Origin: Actinomycetota bacterium
Lineage (GTDB): Bacteria; Actinomycetota; Aquicultoria; UBA3085; Oleimmundimicrobiaceae
Direction: 5' to 3'
DNA: 64,000 nt
Assembly: GCA_030017835.1 (NCBI GenBank)
Contig: JASEGU010000001.1
Location: 88,341 to 152,340, forward strand
The position numbers and the translations under genes were made by a program. The stretch's first letter is position 1. The number at the start of each line of letters is the position of its first letter. Below the pieces are notes generated by a model. The model worked only from the letters and a program-made list of their open reading frames with translations. It was not told the DNA's origin and made no database searches. Shown here piece by piece: positions 1 through 7,882 of this stretch.

Positions 1-529
1 GGGCGATCCGGCTCTGCCTTTTTCCGACGTCTTGACTCGCAACGGCAACGTGGTCAGTCTAAAGCTCAAGAGCCGTTTCAAACCCTTCATCGAGGGGCTA
101 AAATTTAAGGGCTTCACCTTCAAGGGGCTAGGCTTAAATTGGGAGGCCCTGGTGAAACCCGAGGTAACCGTCAAGGCCGTCTTTGAGGCGACCGGCAATA
201 CCCATCTCAACGTGGGCAGCGAGGGCACTTTTAAGAGCGCCTGGTTTGGCGAGCCAGAAATTGACACCATCCAGCCGATGACCATCCTTCCCAAGGGCAA
301 GCGCGAGTTCGACTACCTCTGGGATAAGGCTCCCGCCTTCGGTCCGGCCAGTTTTCACGGCCCCTTCATCTATCCGACCAGCCAGACCGATTTTGCCGAG
401 CTTGAGGTGGAGAGGTCTTTTTGGATAATCCCCTGGACGCTGATAATTCTTACCACTTCGCTTATCGCCCTGATAATTTGGATTTTCACCTCGGTAAAGC
501 GGCGATTAAACGATCGCTTCGGCCGCTGA
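1..529 (+). CDS. DUF916-like membrane-anchored surface protein, C-terminal part (cut by window edge)
   Basis: The reading frame is open to the left edge (it reads G-D-P-A-L-P-F-S-D-V before the first TTG at 32), so only the C-terminal part is present. What remains is a beta-rich extracellular stretch followed by one membrane segment (about residues 130-152 counted from the TTG) and a basic tail ending K-R-R-L-N-D-R-F-G-R. That topology matches the C-terminus of the WxL-associated DUF916/DUF3324 family, and the segment resembles the equivalent part of the complete protein at 3806-4687. It lies directly upstream of a large secreted protein on the same strand, so it probably belongs to a surface complex that holds that protein at the cell envelope. 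The family assignment is by eye; the membrane anchor is clear. Confidence 0.6.
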   Translation, partial: GDPALPFSDVLTRNGNVVSLKLKSRFKPFIEGLKFKGFTFKGLGLNWEALVKPEVTVKAVFEATGNTHLNVGSEGTFKSAWFGEPEIDTIQPMTILPKGKREFDYLWDKAPAFGPASFHGPFIYPTSQTDFAELEVERSFWIIPWTLIILTTSLIALIIWIFTSVKRRLNDRFGR

Positions 530-599
530 GGCGGCCAGTGGGGCAACCAAAAGCTCATAAGTTTAACAGGGTGGATAGATGGGGATTATAGGGGGTTAA

Positions 600-3500
600 A
601 TGTTAATCTTAAAAAGAGATTTTACAAAGCGAATGATCGTTCTGACCACTCTGTTTGGGATGCTCTTTACGATGCTCACCCCCGGCCCAGCTTTTGCGGC
701 AATCTCTTTTGGTTCAACCGCGACAAATCAGAGCGGCCCTAATCCGGTTCTTATTCTTACCATCAGCAGACCGGGCTCAACGGCGTCCGGAGATCTGCTA
801 CTAGCCGGCATCGCCGTGAACGAAGCCGAAACCTCAACGATCACGCCGCCCTCTGGTTGGACTTTTATTCAAAGGATAGACAATGCCAGCGATGTTGGCC
901 TTGCCACTTATTATAAGGTTGCGGGCGCAAGCGAGCCGATATCTTACGACTTCGGCGTCGATAAAGCTGGTAGCGCTATCCGGGCTTCTGGCGGTATCAC
1001 CGCTTATAGTGGGGTTAATACCGTTAGTCCCATAGATGTCATAGGGTCTAATAGCGGGGATAGCTCAATTGCCGTGGCTCCCTCCGTAACCACCACGGCT
1101 GCTGGCGATATGGTCGTTGCCCTCTTTGGCGTAGGCGATAAACCAGAGTTTAGCACGCCGGCGGGCATGACTGAGCGCTATGATATTTTTAATTTGAGCA
1201 CCAGCGGTCCCAATACCGCGCTTGATGATGTGTTGCAAGCGGCCATCGGCGCTAGCGGTACAAAGACCGCCGATATGACTTTTGAGGGACCGCCCCTTTC
1301 AGCAAAATGGGTTGCACAGACCATCGCCCTAAAGGCCAGCATGGTCTCCCAAAACTCCACCACCACCGCGCCGGCCACCGCTGTGGCCGGCGTGACAACC
1401 ATCGCCGTCTCCATGCCTTATTCAGGTGACGACAACGCCAACAATACCTACACGGTAGATTATAAATTATCAGCGGATGTCGAATGGACGAACTGGGTGA
1501 CAAATGCGTCCCACACTGCCTCGCCCTACGAGGCCACCATAACCGGGCTCTTCTCTTCGAGCAGCTATGATGTCAGAGCCACCTATAATGACTCGGACGG
1601 TGTTACCGGAACCAACCCCCAAATGATAACGAATATCGTTACAACTACGGCTGATCCGGCAAACTATGTGGCGCCCGCCGGCACCGATAGGGTTGTCGTT
1701 GTAGCGGCAAGTGCAGAAATTGGAACCGCTATTAACAACGTCCAAATCGGGGGAGTGGCTGCCACCACAATTTCACTTGTCCAAAATAATAATGCTCAAA
1801 TATATACCGGCTATCGGGTGATAGGCAGCTCGGCAACCTCTCAAAATATGGCCGTTACTGCGAATGTGGCAACCACGATCTTTGTAAAGACCTATCAAAA
1901 CATAAATCAGAACACCGGCAATGGTCCCAACAATACGATAAACAGCATCGCAACGGGCACCGCTTCTAACGGTACGACGACCACCAACACCAACGTCTTC
2001 AACGCGCCTTCGGGAGCGGTAACGAATCTAGAGGGCGGCCAGGTTGTCTATGCCATAAACATGAACCTGGGCAGCGCGGACGGACAGGTAGATCTTGCTA
2101 CCTCGACGGCTTGGGCATTTAACGAGCTCTTTGATAGATATGACAACGATGGTGGCAACAGGACGGGGGTGGGTGAAGCTACCACCAAAAATGCAGGCTC
2201 TTCCCTGGTAAGAGTCACCGCAACAACCAACCATAACCGGTCAGCCCTTATCGCGTTTTCGCTCAATCCCATAAGTAAGTTCTCAATTAGCCCTGACAAT
2301 TCCGGTAGCGGCACCGGAGAGACCCCGGTCACCTATACCCACACCATAACCAACTACGGCCCCGTTCCGCTTTCAACCTTGCAAGGCTGGTCTCAACGAT
2401 ATGCTTCAACCAGTTATCCCAGCGGTTCCATAGGCAATTATCCGATATCGGCAGGTTCTAATCGCCTACTGGTGGTGGCCATTTCATCGACTCGGACCTC
2501 GCCAGGCGGCCAAACAGTAAGCAACGTAACCTATGGAGGCCAGTCCCTTACCCTTGCGGCCGGCGATGGCGCCTCGACCGGCACCTGGAATCACACTTAC
2601 CTATATTATTTGAATGAAGCGGGCATACAGGCTGCGACAAGCGCCAGCTTAAACATCACCATTGCCGGCGGGACATCACACTATAATTGGGTCTATGCTT
2701 CAGTTTTTTCAGGCGTGGATCAAACAACGCCACTTACAGACGCAAGAAATTTTAATAGCGGTTCCACCGCCAACAGAGTGGTTGGACCCTTTAATCCGCC
2801 GCTTGCGATAAATGCTGGCGATCAAGCGGCGGAAATCATCAATCTGGCTAGGTCTAACCCTGGTGGTGCTGTGAGGAATATTTCCACCTGGGCTACTGGT
2901 TGGGGGACTAATGGCGGCTCAATCGAAGCTGATATTTTTTATGATACAAAAAACATCAACCCGCATACTTATATAACCAATAGGGCGGCGGTCCCTTCCA
3001 ATATTATCGATGGCTCTGAGCATACGGCAAGCGGCGCCGCCTGGGATTCGATGACGGCCATTAGCATTAAGCCCAGTTATCAAAATAGGATTAACCTCTC
3101 GAAGTCCGATAGCTTGGCGGCTCAGGGCTGGACGTCAGAGATTTGGAATTCAAGCGAAACGACGCAAATATCTTCGGTAACCCTCGCCCCCTATTCGAGC
3201 GTAGACATCAAGGTAAAGGTGTATATTCCCGCAGGCGCGCCAAGCGGCGCTGTCAATACCACCACCATCACCGGCACCTCAACCCATAACGGCTTTACAG
3301 AATCAGCCACCGATACCACAACGGCCAACGCCTCATCGGCCATGATGATAATAGAGGTCTTCAATCCGGAGGCCGCTACGTACGATGCAATTGCGCCTTT
3401 CATCATGAGTTTCGGCGATGTTCTGGCCAACCAGAATTACTATATCGGCCAAGGTGCTTATACTATTGATACCCACGCCGTCAAACTAGAGGCCAGGGTC

Positions 3501-3809
3501 TTCGGCAACAGGTACTCCATCTCCACGATAGCTGACGGCGACTTCATAGCCGATATCGATAAGGGCGAGGTTATCTCGGCTACCAGGCTACAGTATGGTA
3601 TTGATGCCGATCCCTTAACCCCACCCGAGCCCACGAACTGGACCAGTTTTTCATCAACCGTTGAGGCGATAATCTTTGAAGATCAAACGCCTGGTATAAG
3701 AAACCATTATTTGGACTATCGCCTCTGGATAGATTGGGACACCGACCCGCCATCTAGCTTGCCATATTCCACAACCATAATTTATACCCTTACGGCCCTG
3801 CCTCTATGA
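600..3809 (+). CDS. Large secreted multi-domain surface protein
   Basis: A 1069-residue exported protein. Residues 1-33 form a signal peptide (basic start, hydrophobic core, A-F-A cleavage site). The mature part is rich in Thr, Ser, Asn and Gly with almost no Cys, as expected for an adhesin-like protein. By eye I see three related beta-rich modules (about 36-246, 356-557 and 600-830). Each pairs a line like LLLAGIAV / VVVVAASA / LLVVAIS with an end like IALKAS / LIAFSLNP / MTAISIKP. A fibronectin-III-like segment lies at about 250-350. A DUF11/CARDB-like domain is split: its N half is at 560-588, its C half at 830-910, and the third module sits between them. The last 155 residues end in Y-S-T-T-I-I-Y-T-L-T-A, reminiscent of a WxL-type end. 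An AGGGGG Shine-Dalgarno precedes ATG 600. The stop overlaps the next start (ATGA). Function is inferred only as cell-surface binding. Confidence 0.8.
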   Translation: MLILKRDFTKRMIVLTTLFGMLFTMLTPGPAFAAISFGSTATNQSGPNPVLILTISRPGSTASGDLLLAGIAVNEAETSTITPPSGWTFIQRIDNASDVGLATYYKVAGASEPISYDFGVDKAGSAIRASGGITAYSGVNTVSPIDVIGSNSGDSSIAVAPSVTTTAAGDMVVALFGVGDKPEFSTPAGMTERYDIFNLSTSGPNTALDDVLQAAIGASGTKTADMTFEGPPLSAKWVAQTIALKASMVSQNSTTTAPATAVAGVTTIAVSMPYSGDDNANNTYTVDYKLSADVEWTNWVTNASHTASPYEATITGLFSSSSYDVRATYNDSDGVTGTNPQMITNIVTTTADPANYVAPAGTDRVVVVAASAEIGTAINNVQIGGVAATTISLVQNNNAQIYTGYRVIGSSATSQNMAVTANVATTIFVKTYQNINQNTGNGPNNTINSIATGTASNGTTTTNTNVFNAPSGAVTNLEGGQVVYAINMNLGSADGQVDLATSTAWAFNELFDRYDNDGGNRTGVGEATTKNAGSSLVRVTATTNHNRSALIAFSLNPISKFSISPDNSGSGTGETPVTYTHTITNYGPVPLSTLQGWSQRYASTSYPSGSIGNYPISAGSNRLLVVAISSTRTSPGGQTVSNVTYGGQSLTLAAGDGASTGTWNHTYLYYLNEAGIQAATSASLNITIAGGTSHYNWVYASVFSGVDQTTPLTDARNFNSGSTANRVVGPFNPPLAINAGDQAAEIINLARSNPGGAVRNISTWATGWGTNGGSIEADIFYDTKNINPHTYITNRAAVPSNIIDGSEHTASGAAWDSMTAISIKPSYQNRINLSKSDSLAAQGWTSEIWNSSETTQISSVTLAPYSSVDIKVKVYIPAGAPSGAVNTTTITGTSTHNGFTESATDTTTANASSAMMIIEVFNPEAATYDAIAPFIMSFGDVLANQNYYIGQGAYTIDTHAVKLEARVFGNRYSISTIADGDFIADIDKGEVISATRLQYGIDADPLTPPEPTNWTSFSSTVEAIIFEDQTPGIRNHYLDYRLWIDWDTDPPSSLPYSTTIIYTLTALPL

Positions 3810-4687
3810 TCACCAAGATGAAGATCTGGCTCAAAATATCAATACTGTTTATGGTGGCCTCATTCTTGATTACATCTTTTGCTCTTGCTCGGGAGGAATC
3901 AGGCGTGACCGTAAAGCCGACCGAGGTCAATCTCTCCGCACCGCCTGGCTCGGCCATTTCGGGTGAACTGCTTTTGATTGGAGGGGAAAAGGAACGTAAT
4001 CTGAGCATGACCGTGCAGGATATCGTCATCGATGATGGCAGCGTAACCTATAAAAGATTGGATGAGGACGATCCAAGCTCTGTGGCCACCTGGATAGAGC
4101 TGGACAAAACGGCCATAAAGATAAAACCCGGTCAATCCAAGAGGCTCAGCTACCAGATGGAGGTGCCTTACGGCAGCAAGGCCGGCGATCATAAGGTCGT
4201 CGTCTTCATCTCAGATGACACGGCCGCTAAAGGCTCTCAAGGTCTTAATATAGTGGGGCGGGTTGGTGTCACCTTCAATATCAACGTGCTGCCTCTAGTC
4301 AAGGATGAAGTCTCTAAGCTTGATGTGGTCGGCGAATGGTATGGGTGCCCAAAATTCATCATTGTGCTGAAGAACCAGGGCAGCGTAGAAAGCAGTCCAT
4401 CGGGCAGGCTAACCATCATTAAGGAGGGCGGGAGGGCGGCCGCCGTAAATGAAGCATTTCGAAGCCAAGCCATAGCCCCAGGCGAAGAGGCGAGCGTGAC
4501 CATCGGCGACGTCAAAGGGCTTTCCGGTAGATATATAATCAAAGTCAGCCTTGATACTCTGTCGGCAGATACCGCCGAGACGCATTTTTTTGCGCCAAGC
4601 CGCTTAATCATCATCTTGATGATTGCCTCAACCCTCGGTTTACTGGTCTCGCTTTACCTTTTAGCTCGTCTTTTAGCCAAGAGATGA
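3806..4687 (+). CDS. DUF916-like membrane-anchored WxL-associated protein
   Basis: A 293-residue protein with an N-terminal signal peptide (about 1-28), two beta-sandwich-like extracellular regions and one C-terminal membrane segment (about 268-289) followed by a short basic tail. The N-terminal region has the DUF916 pattern: an opening V-x-P-x-E-V-x-L-x-A-P-G line, then I-K-P-G-Q-S-K-R-L-S-Y, P-Y-G-S-K-A-G-D-H and V-V-F-I-S-D, then a G-R-V-G-V-T-F-N-I-N-V strand. In Firmicutes such proteins anchor WxL surface proteins to peptidoglycan and membrane. Its start overlaps the stop of the secreted protein by four bases, so the two are translationally coupled and probably act together. It is about 50-60 residues shorter than typical DUF916-DUF3324 proteins. 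Confidence 0.7.
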   Translation: MITKMKIWLKISILFMVASFLITSFALAREESGVTVKPTEVNLSAPPGSAISGELLLIGGEKERNLSMTVQDIVIDDGSVTYKRLDEDDPSSVATWIELDKTAIKIKPGQSKRLSYQMEVPYGSKAGDHKVVVFISDDTAAKGSQGLNIVGRVGVTFNINVLPLVKDEVSKLDVVGEWYGCPKFIIVLKNQGSVESSPSGRLTIIKEGGRAAAVNEAFRSQAIAPGEEASVTIGDVKGLSGRYIIKVSLDTLSADTAETHFFAPSRLIIILMIASTLGLLVSLYLLARLLAKR

Positions 4688-4742
4688 TCGCTCAAGCCCT
4701 GGCTTTAAGCCTTAAATTTTAGATTAATCCGGTTTCCTCATG

Positions 4743-4771
4743 TTGCCATATCTCTCCCATTTGATTATAGT
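4743..4771 (+). promoter_or_regulatory. Promoter for the 4831-6063 gene
   Basis: TTGCCA (4743-4748) and TATAGT (4766-4771) are separated by 17 bases. Each matches the housekeeping sigma consensus at 5 of 6 positions. The predicted start near 4778 leaves a leader of about 50 bases before the AAAGGAG Shine-Dalgarno and TTG start. This separates the gene from the surface operon. Confidence 0.65.
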
Positions 4772-4830
4772 TGGCTCTGGGAGCGGCCAGAAATTTTTAA
4801 ATTTATAAAGAAAGTGAAAAGGAGTGCAAG

Positions 4831-6063
4831 TTGACCAAGAATTCAAACTCTGAGAGTGAAATCAAAAAATTAAAAGACCAGTTAGAAATGGACGAATTAG
4901 AGCTCAAGATAGTTGAAGCTGAGCGGAAGATCGCAGAGAGCAGGAAAGAGATATTTGAGTCAAAATTGCCCAAGATAGCCGGGGCGCCGTCAAAAGACCG
5001 AGTTTCAGTCGAAGACAAATACCGCCTCGAATCTCGCATCTTAAGTTACAAGGCGATTGCCGAGATAGCCTCTCAAATTGCTCTTGAGGTTGGCAGAATC
5101 GGCAGCGAGCGGGTGATGATCTATTCTGAAAGCCATCTGGAGATGGTCACCTCCTATAGGTCCTTCTTAACTCAAATAAATCTCTTGATAGGAGAGTACG
5201 AGACGGCTTTGAGGGTTGAAGATGAGGCCATCGCTAAAATTATGGGCAGGAAGCATGATGGTCACATCGATGTGAAGGAGTACGCGCATAAGGCTGCTGA
5301 AGAAGAAGCAGCCGATTCACGTCTTCTTACCTCGATGGCGGCCAAAGCGGTCATCTCAACGGTTGCTCCGATAGCCATGAAGTCCTTCATGGATATAGCG
5401 AGTCTCTTCAAAAACGATACCGGCATAACTTTTAGCGAATTTAACCTGGTGGAAGAGGCATTGGTGGCCGAGGTCGCAAATCATCTTAAATACGATGGGG
5501 TAGAGGTGGTCTATCCGAGCGTCATATCCAGGCCGCCCGAACTGATTCTAACGGCTCTTTTCGATCTTCGCACCTTAAAAGATAGGGCCATAGAGAGGCT
5601 TAACGAGCTTAAAGGAAAAGACTCAAACAAGGGTCTGGCCGAACGCCTCAAGGTCTTAAATGCCTATCACGATAGAATAATCTCCATTCTTAATGACAAG
5701 AAGGACGAAGATAGTCAGACCGTCTTCGAGGGGCTGATGAAGGCGGAGGGGATATCTTTCGAGTTAGACAAGGAGGGCACCGATATGCTGGCCTTAAAAC
5801 CGGTTTATGTCGGTGGGAACAGCAGGTTAAAAAGGAGCGTTCTTAAGAGTAGCGCCTCTCATATGGGCGGAGCCATCATCACGTACATCCTTTCCAGTCC
5901 GGATGGCATCGTTAGATCGTCGAAGACTCTATACAACTACACCGGCTACAAGAGGTTCAGAAATCCCAAAAAGCGCGGCGTTGAACTCAATAATTTTGAA
6001 GTTCAATCCGATAAGAAGAAAGGCCTAAAGCTCAACATGGGCAAGGATGATGATTTCATATAG
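4831..6063 (+). CDS. Hypothetical protein with N-terminal coiled coil
   Basis: I do not recognise this 410-residue protein. It has no signal peptide and no obvious membrane helix. Residues 5-50 are a charged heptad-like coiled coil (E-I-K-K-L-K..., E-L-E-L-K-I-V-E-A-E-R-K-I). A largely helical middle (about 60-200) has a small-residue-rich stretch near 170-190 (M-A-A-K-A-V-I-S-T-V-A-P-I). A second helical region around 250-300 is followed by a mixed C-terminus that ends in a lysine-rich tail and D-D-D-F-I. The TTG start has an AAAGGAG Shine-Dalgarno six bases upstream. The gene stands alone between its own promoter and a 343-base non-coding stretch. A cytoplasmic scaffold or regulatory role is possible, but nothing in the sequence fixes a function. 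Confidence 0.75.
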   Translation: MTKNSNSESEIKKLKDQLEMDELELKIVEAERKIAESRKEIFESKLPKIAGAPSKDRVSVEDKYRLESRILSYKAIAEIASQIALEVGRIGSERVMIYSESHLEMVTSYRSFLTQINLLIGEYETALRVEDEAIAKIMGRKHDGHIDVKEYAHKAAEEEAADSRLLTSMAAKAVISTVAPIAMKSFMDIASLFKNDTGITFSEFNLVEEALVAEVANHLKYDGVEVVYPSVISRPPELILTALFDLRTLKDRAIERLNELKGKDSNKGLAERLKVLNAYHDRIISILNDKKDEDSQTVFEGLMKAEGISFELDKEGTDMLALKPVYVGGNSRLKRSVLKSSASHMGGAIITYILSSPDGIVRSSKTLYNYTGYKRFRNPKKRGVELNNFEVQSDKKKGLKLNMGKDDDFI

Positions 6064-6406
6064 GTCTTAACATCTTCAAGTTTTTAGAATTTCGCCGTCA
6101 CATAGGCGAGGTTCACGTTCGGGGTTGAATTAAAAAATGGAAGAATTTGATCACAACGGTTTCAAAGTCAAGGCAATCAAGAGGCACAACTTCGGCATCA
6201 TAAACGAGGAAGACAGAGCCCCGTTTTTTAGCTTCTTTTTTGTGATTTTAGCGGCTGGCTCCGATTGTAGAATAACCTACCAATAATCTACACCCAAAAT
6301 TGATCACACCCATCCATAGCATGAGCTTAAATTGAAGATTGGTCCAATTTCATTTTCCACAGGTCACAAGGCATGTTAAAATTGAATCAATTCGCAAGGA
6401 GGCCTT
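6064..6406. other. Intergenic region of 343 bases upstream of corA
   Basis: This is the only stretch over 300 bases without a supported gene. It holds a weak 6-base-pair hairpin around 6090-6112 with no T-tract. A 49-codon open frame (6137-6286) has no Shine-Dalgarno and no recognisable product. A short inverted repeat, AAATTG...CAATTT, lies around 6330-6350, and the corA promoter lies at the right end. Otherwise I see nothing. It may contain the decayed end of a former gene. Confidence 0.5.
6354..6382 (+). promoter_or_regulatory. corA promoter with extended -10
   Basis: TTTCCA (6354-6359), 17 bases, then TAAAAT (6377-6382) preceded by TGT, giving an extended -10 element (TGTTAAAAT). The same nonamer occurs before yceD. 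Predicted start is near 6389, about 18 bases before the corA start codon. Confidence 0.55.
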
Positions 6407-7366
6407 ATGATTAAAACGCTCATCCATCGTCAGGGTGAAAGCTTAGAAGTCGATGCCAGCGGACTTAAGGGCATTCTAACCGATAATGATGCAGTAGGCT
6501 GGGTAGATCTCTCTTCTCCAACCAAGGAGGAACTCGGCCTCCTAGTGGACTACTTCGGCTTTCACCCCCTGGCCATGGAGGACGCCGAGGCCGAATTTAA
6601 TCTGCCAAAGATCGATACCTACAGCGACCATCTCTTTATAGTTTGGCACAGTCCCCTTGCGGACCAAAGCAGCCAAGAACCCTCATTTAGCGAGGTGGAT
6701 ATCTTCGTTACCTCCAACTTGGTGGTTACCATCCATTACGTCGAGATAAAGAGCCTCTCAAAACTATACGAAAGGGCCAAAGAGTCCAAAAACCTAATGG
6801 GCAAAGGGCCAGGTTTCATCCTGCACGCCGTCATAGATCACATGGTAGATGAATACTACCTTTTGATCGACAAGATAAGCGATGACATCGATCTCTTGGA
6901 GGACGAGATATTCGGCGCCCCAAGCCAGGACCAGCTTAAAAGGCTCTTTGGTTACAGGCGCAAGCTTCTGGCCATAAGAAAGATAGTTGCGCCACAGAGA
7001 GAGGTCATCTCCCTTCTAATCAGGCACGAAAAGTTGATCGGCCAAGACGTCTACCTCTATTTTCAGGATATTTATGACCACTTGGTCAGGATCTTGGATT
7101 TCGTCGATACCTCGAGGGAGGTCATATCGGGGGCCATGGAGATATATCTGAGTCAAGTCTCAAACAAGATGAACGAGGTCATGAAGCGCCTGACGATAGT
7201 CGCGACCATTTTTATGCCGCTCACCTTGATAACGAGTCTTTACGGGATGAATTTTAGAAATATGCCCGAGCTGAATTGGCGCTATGGCTACTTCATCGTC
7301 CTTGCCTTCATGACGATCTTTTCTGTGGTGACCTTCATTGTCTTCAAAAGGAAGCGCTGGTGGTAG
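6407..7366 (+). CDS. corA: Magnesium/cobalt transporter CorA
   Basis: CorA is a homopentameric channel for Mg2+ (and Co2+) uptake in the cytoplasmic membrane. The 319-residue length is normal. The family signature Y-G-M-N is at residues 279-282, at the end of the first C-terminal membrane helix. It is followed by a short acidic-aromatic loop (P-E-L-N-W) and a second helix ending in the basic tail K-R-K-R-W-W, which faces the cytoplasm. The N-terminal 240 residues are the alpha/beta plus long-helix cytoplasmic domain (D-E-Y-Y-L-L-I-D-K-I-S-D-D-I-D-x-L-E-D-E-I). AAGGAGG lies just upstream of the ATG. The 3' end overlaps pgsA by seven bases. The family also includes Zn exporters (ZntB), but the GMN plus N-terminal pattern fits CorA. 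Confidence 0.93.
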   Translation: MIKTLIHRQGESLEVDASGLKGILTDNDAVGWVDLSSPTKEELGLLVDYFGFHPLAMEDAEAEFNLPKIDTYSDHLFIVWHSPLADQSSQEPSFSEVDIFVTSNLVVTIHYVEIKSLSKLYERAKESKNLMGKGPGFILHAVIDHMVDEYYLLIDKISDDIDLLEDEIFGAPSQDQLKRLFGYRRKLLAIRKIVAPQREVISLLIRHEKLIGQDVYLYFQDIYDHLVRILDFVDTSREVISGAMEIYLSQVSNKMNEVMKRLTIVATIFMPLTLITSLYGMNFRNMPELNWRYGYFIVLAFMTIFSVVTFIVFKRKRWW

Positions 7367-7872
7367 CCTTGAGTATCCCGAACCTTGTCACCTTGACCAG
7401 GCTCATATTGGTGCCAGCCATTATAACAGCAGCCTTATCAGGCAAGATTCACCTTGCAGCCCTCCTCTTTGTTTTCGCTGCGGCAACCGATTGGATCGAC
7501 GGATATCTGGCAAGACGCCTGATCAAAATATCAGATCTCGGCAGGCTTCTCGATCCCTTGGTCGATCGAATACTTATAGTATCGGTTTTGGCGATATTTA
7601 TTATTAAGGATTTGCTTCCTTTGTCGATAGTATTAGTGGTGATCTTACGCGATATACTCGTTCTTTTGGGCTCTTGGTTCTTGAAGGCCAAAGGAAGAGA
7701 GATTGAGGTCACATTCTTGGGCAAACTCTCAACGGCCCTCATAATGATTTCGGTGCCGCTGGTCCTGACCGGACATGCCATTGGAGCCTGGACGTTCTAT
7801 ATAGCGGCGCTCTTTTCGGTCATCTCTTTTTTGGATTATCTACTCAAAATTTCGGCTCTCAGTAAATCATGA
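7360..7872 (+). CDS. pgsA: CDP-diacylglycerol-glycerol-3-phosphate 3-phosphatidyltransferase
   Basis: This integral membrane enzyme joins CDP-diacylglycerol and glycerol-3-phosphate to give phosphatidylglycerol phosphate, the committed step to phosphatidylglycerol and cardiolipin. The CDP-alcohol phosphotransferase motif is complete: D-W-I-D-G-Y-L-A-R-R, then G-R-L-L-D-P-L-V-D, supplying the four metal-binding Asp residues. Four to five hydrophobic segments fit the family. I place the start at GTG 7360 because an AAAAGGAAG Shine-Dalgarno is five bases upstream. TTG 7369 would give the more family-like start S-I-P-N-L-V-T-L-T-R but has poor spacing. The product is then 170 residues. The frame is open further upstream inside corA, but that part is not family-like. 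Close relatives such as phosphatidylinositol-phosphate synthase cannot be fully excluded. Confidence 0.88.
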   Translation: MVALSIPNLVTLTRLILVPAIITAALSGKIHLAALLFVFAAATDWIDGYLARRLIKISDLGRLLDPLVDRILIVSVLAIFIIKDLLPLSIVLVVILRDILVLLGSWFLKAKGREIEVTFLGKLSTALIMISVPLVLTGHAIGAWTFYIAALFSVISFLDYLLKISALSKS

Positions 7873-7882
7873 AGGAGGTCAT

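Noticed and set aside
4697-4725. GGCTT/AAGCC palindrome as a terminator after the surface operon
   Set aside because: The stem is short with almost no loop and the following sequence is A/T-mixed without a T-run.
6137-6286. 49-codon open frame starting M-E-E-F-D-H-N-G-F-K
   Set aside because: No Shine-Dalgarno, no recognisable family and an odd Phe-rich C-terminus; possibly a decayed fragment, not enough support for a gene.
7276-7359. Upstream extension of pgsA to an ATG inside corA
   Set aside because: The extra residues are not family-like and overlap corA by 90 bases; GTG 7360 has a good Shine-Dalgarno.
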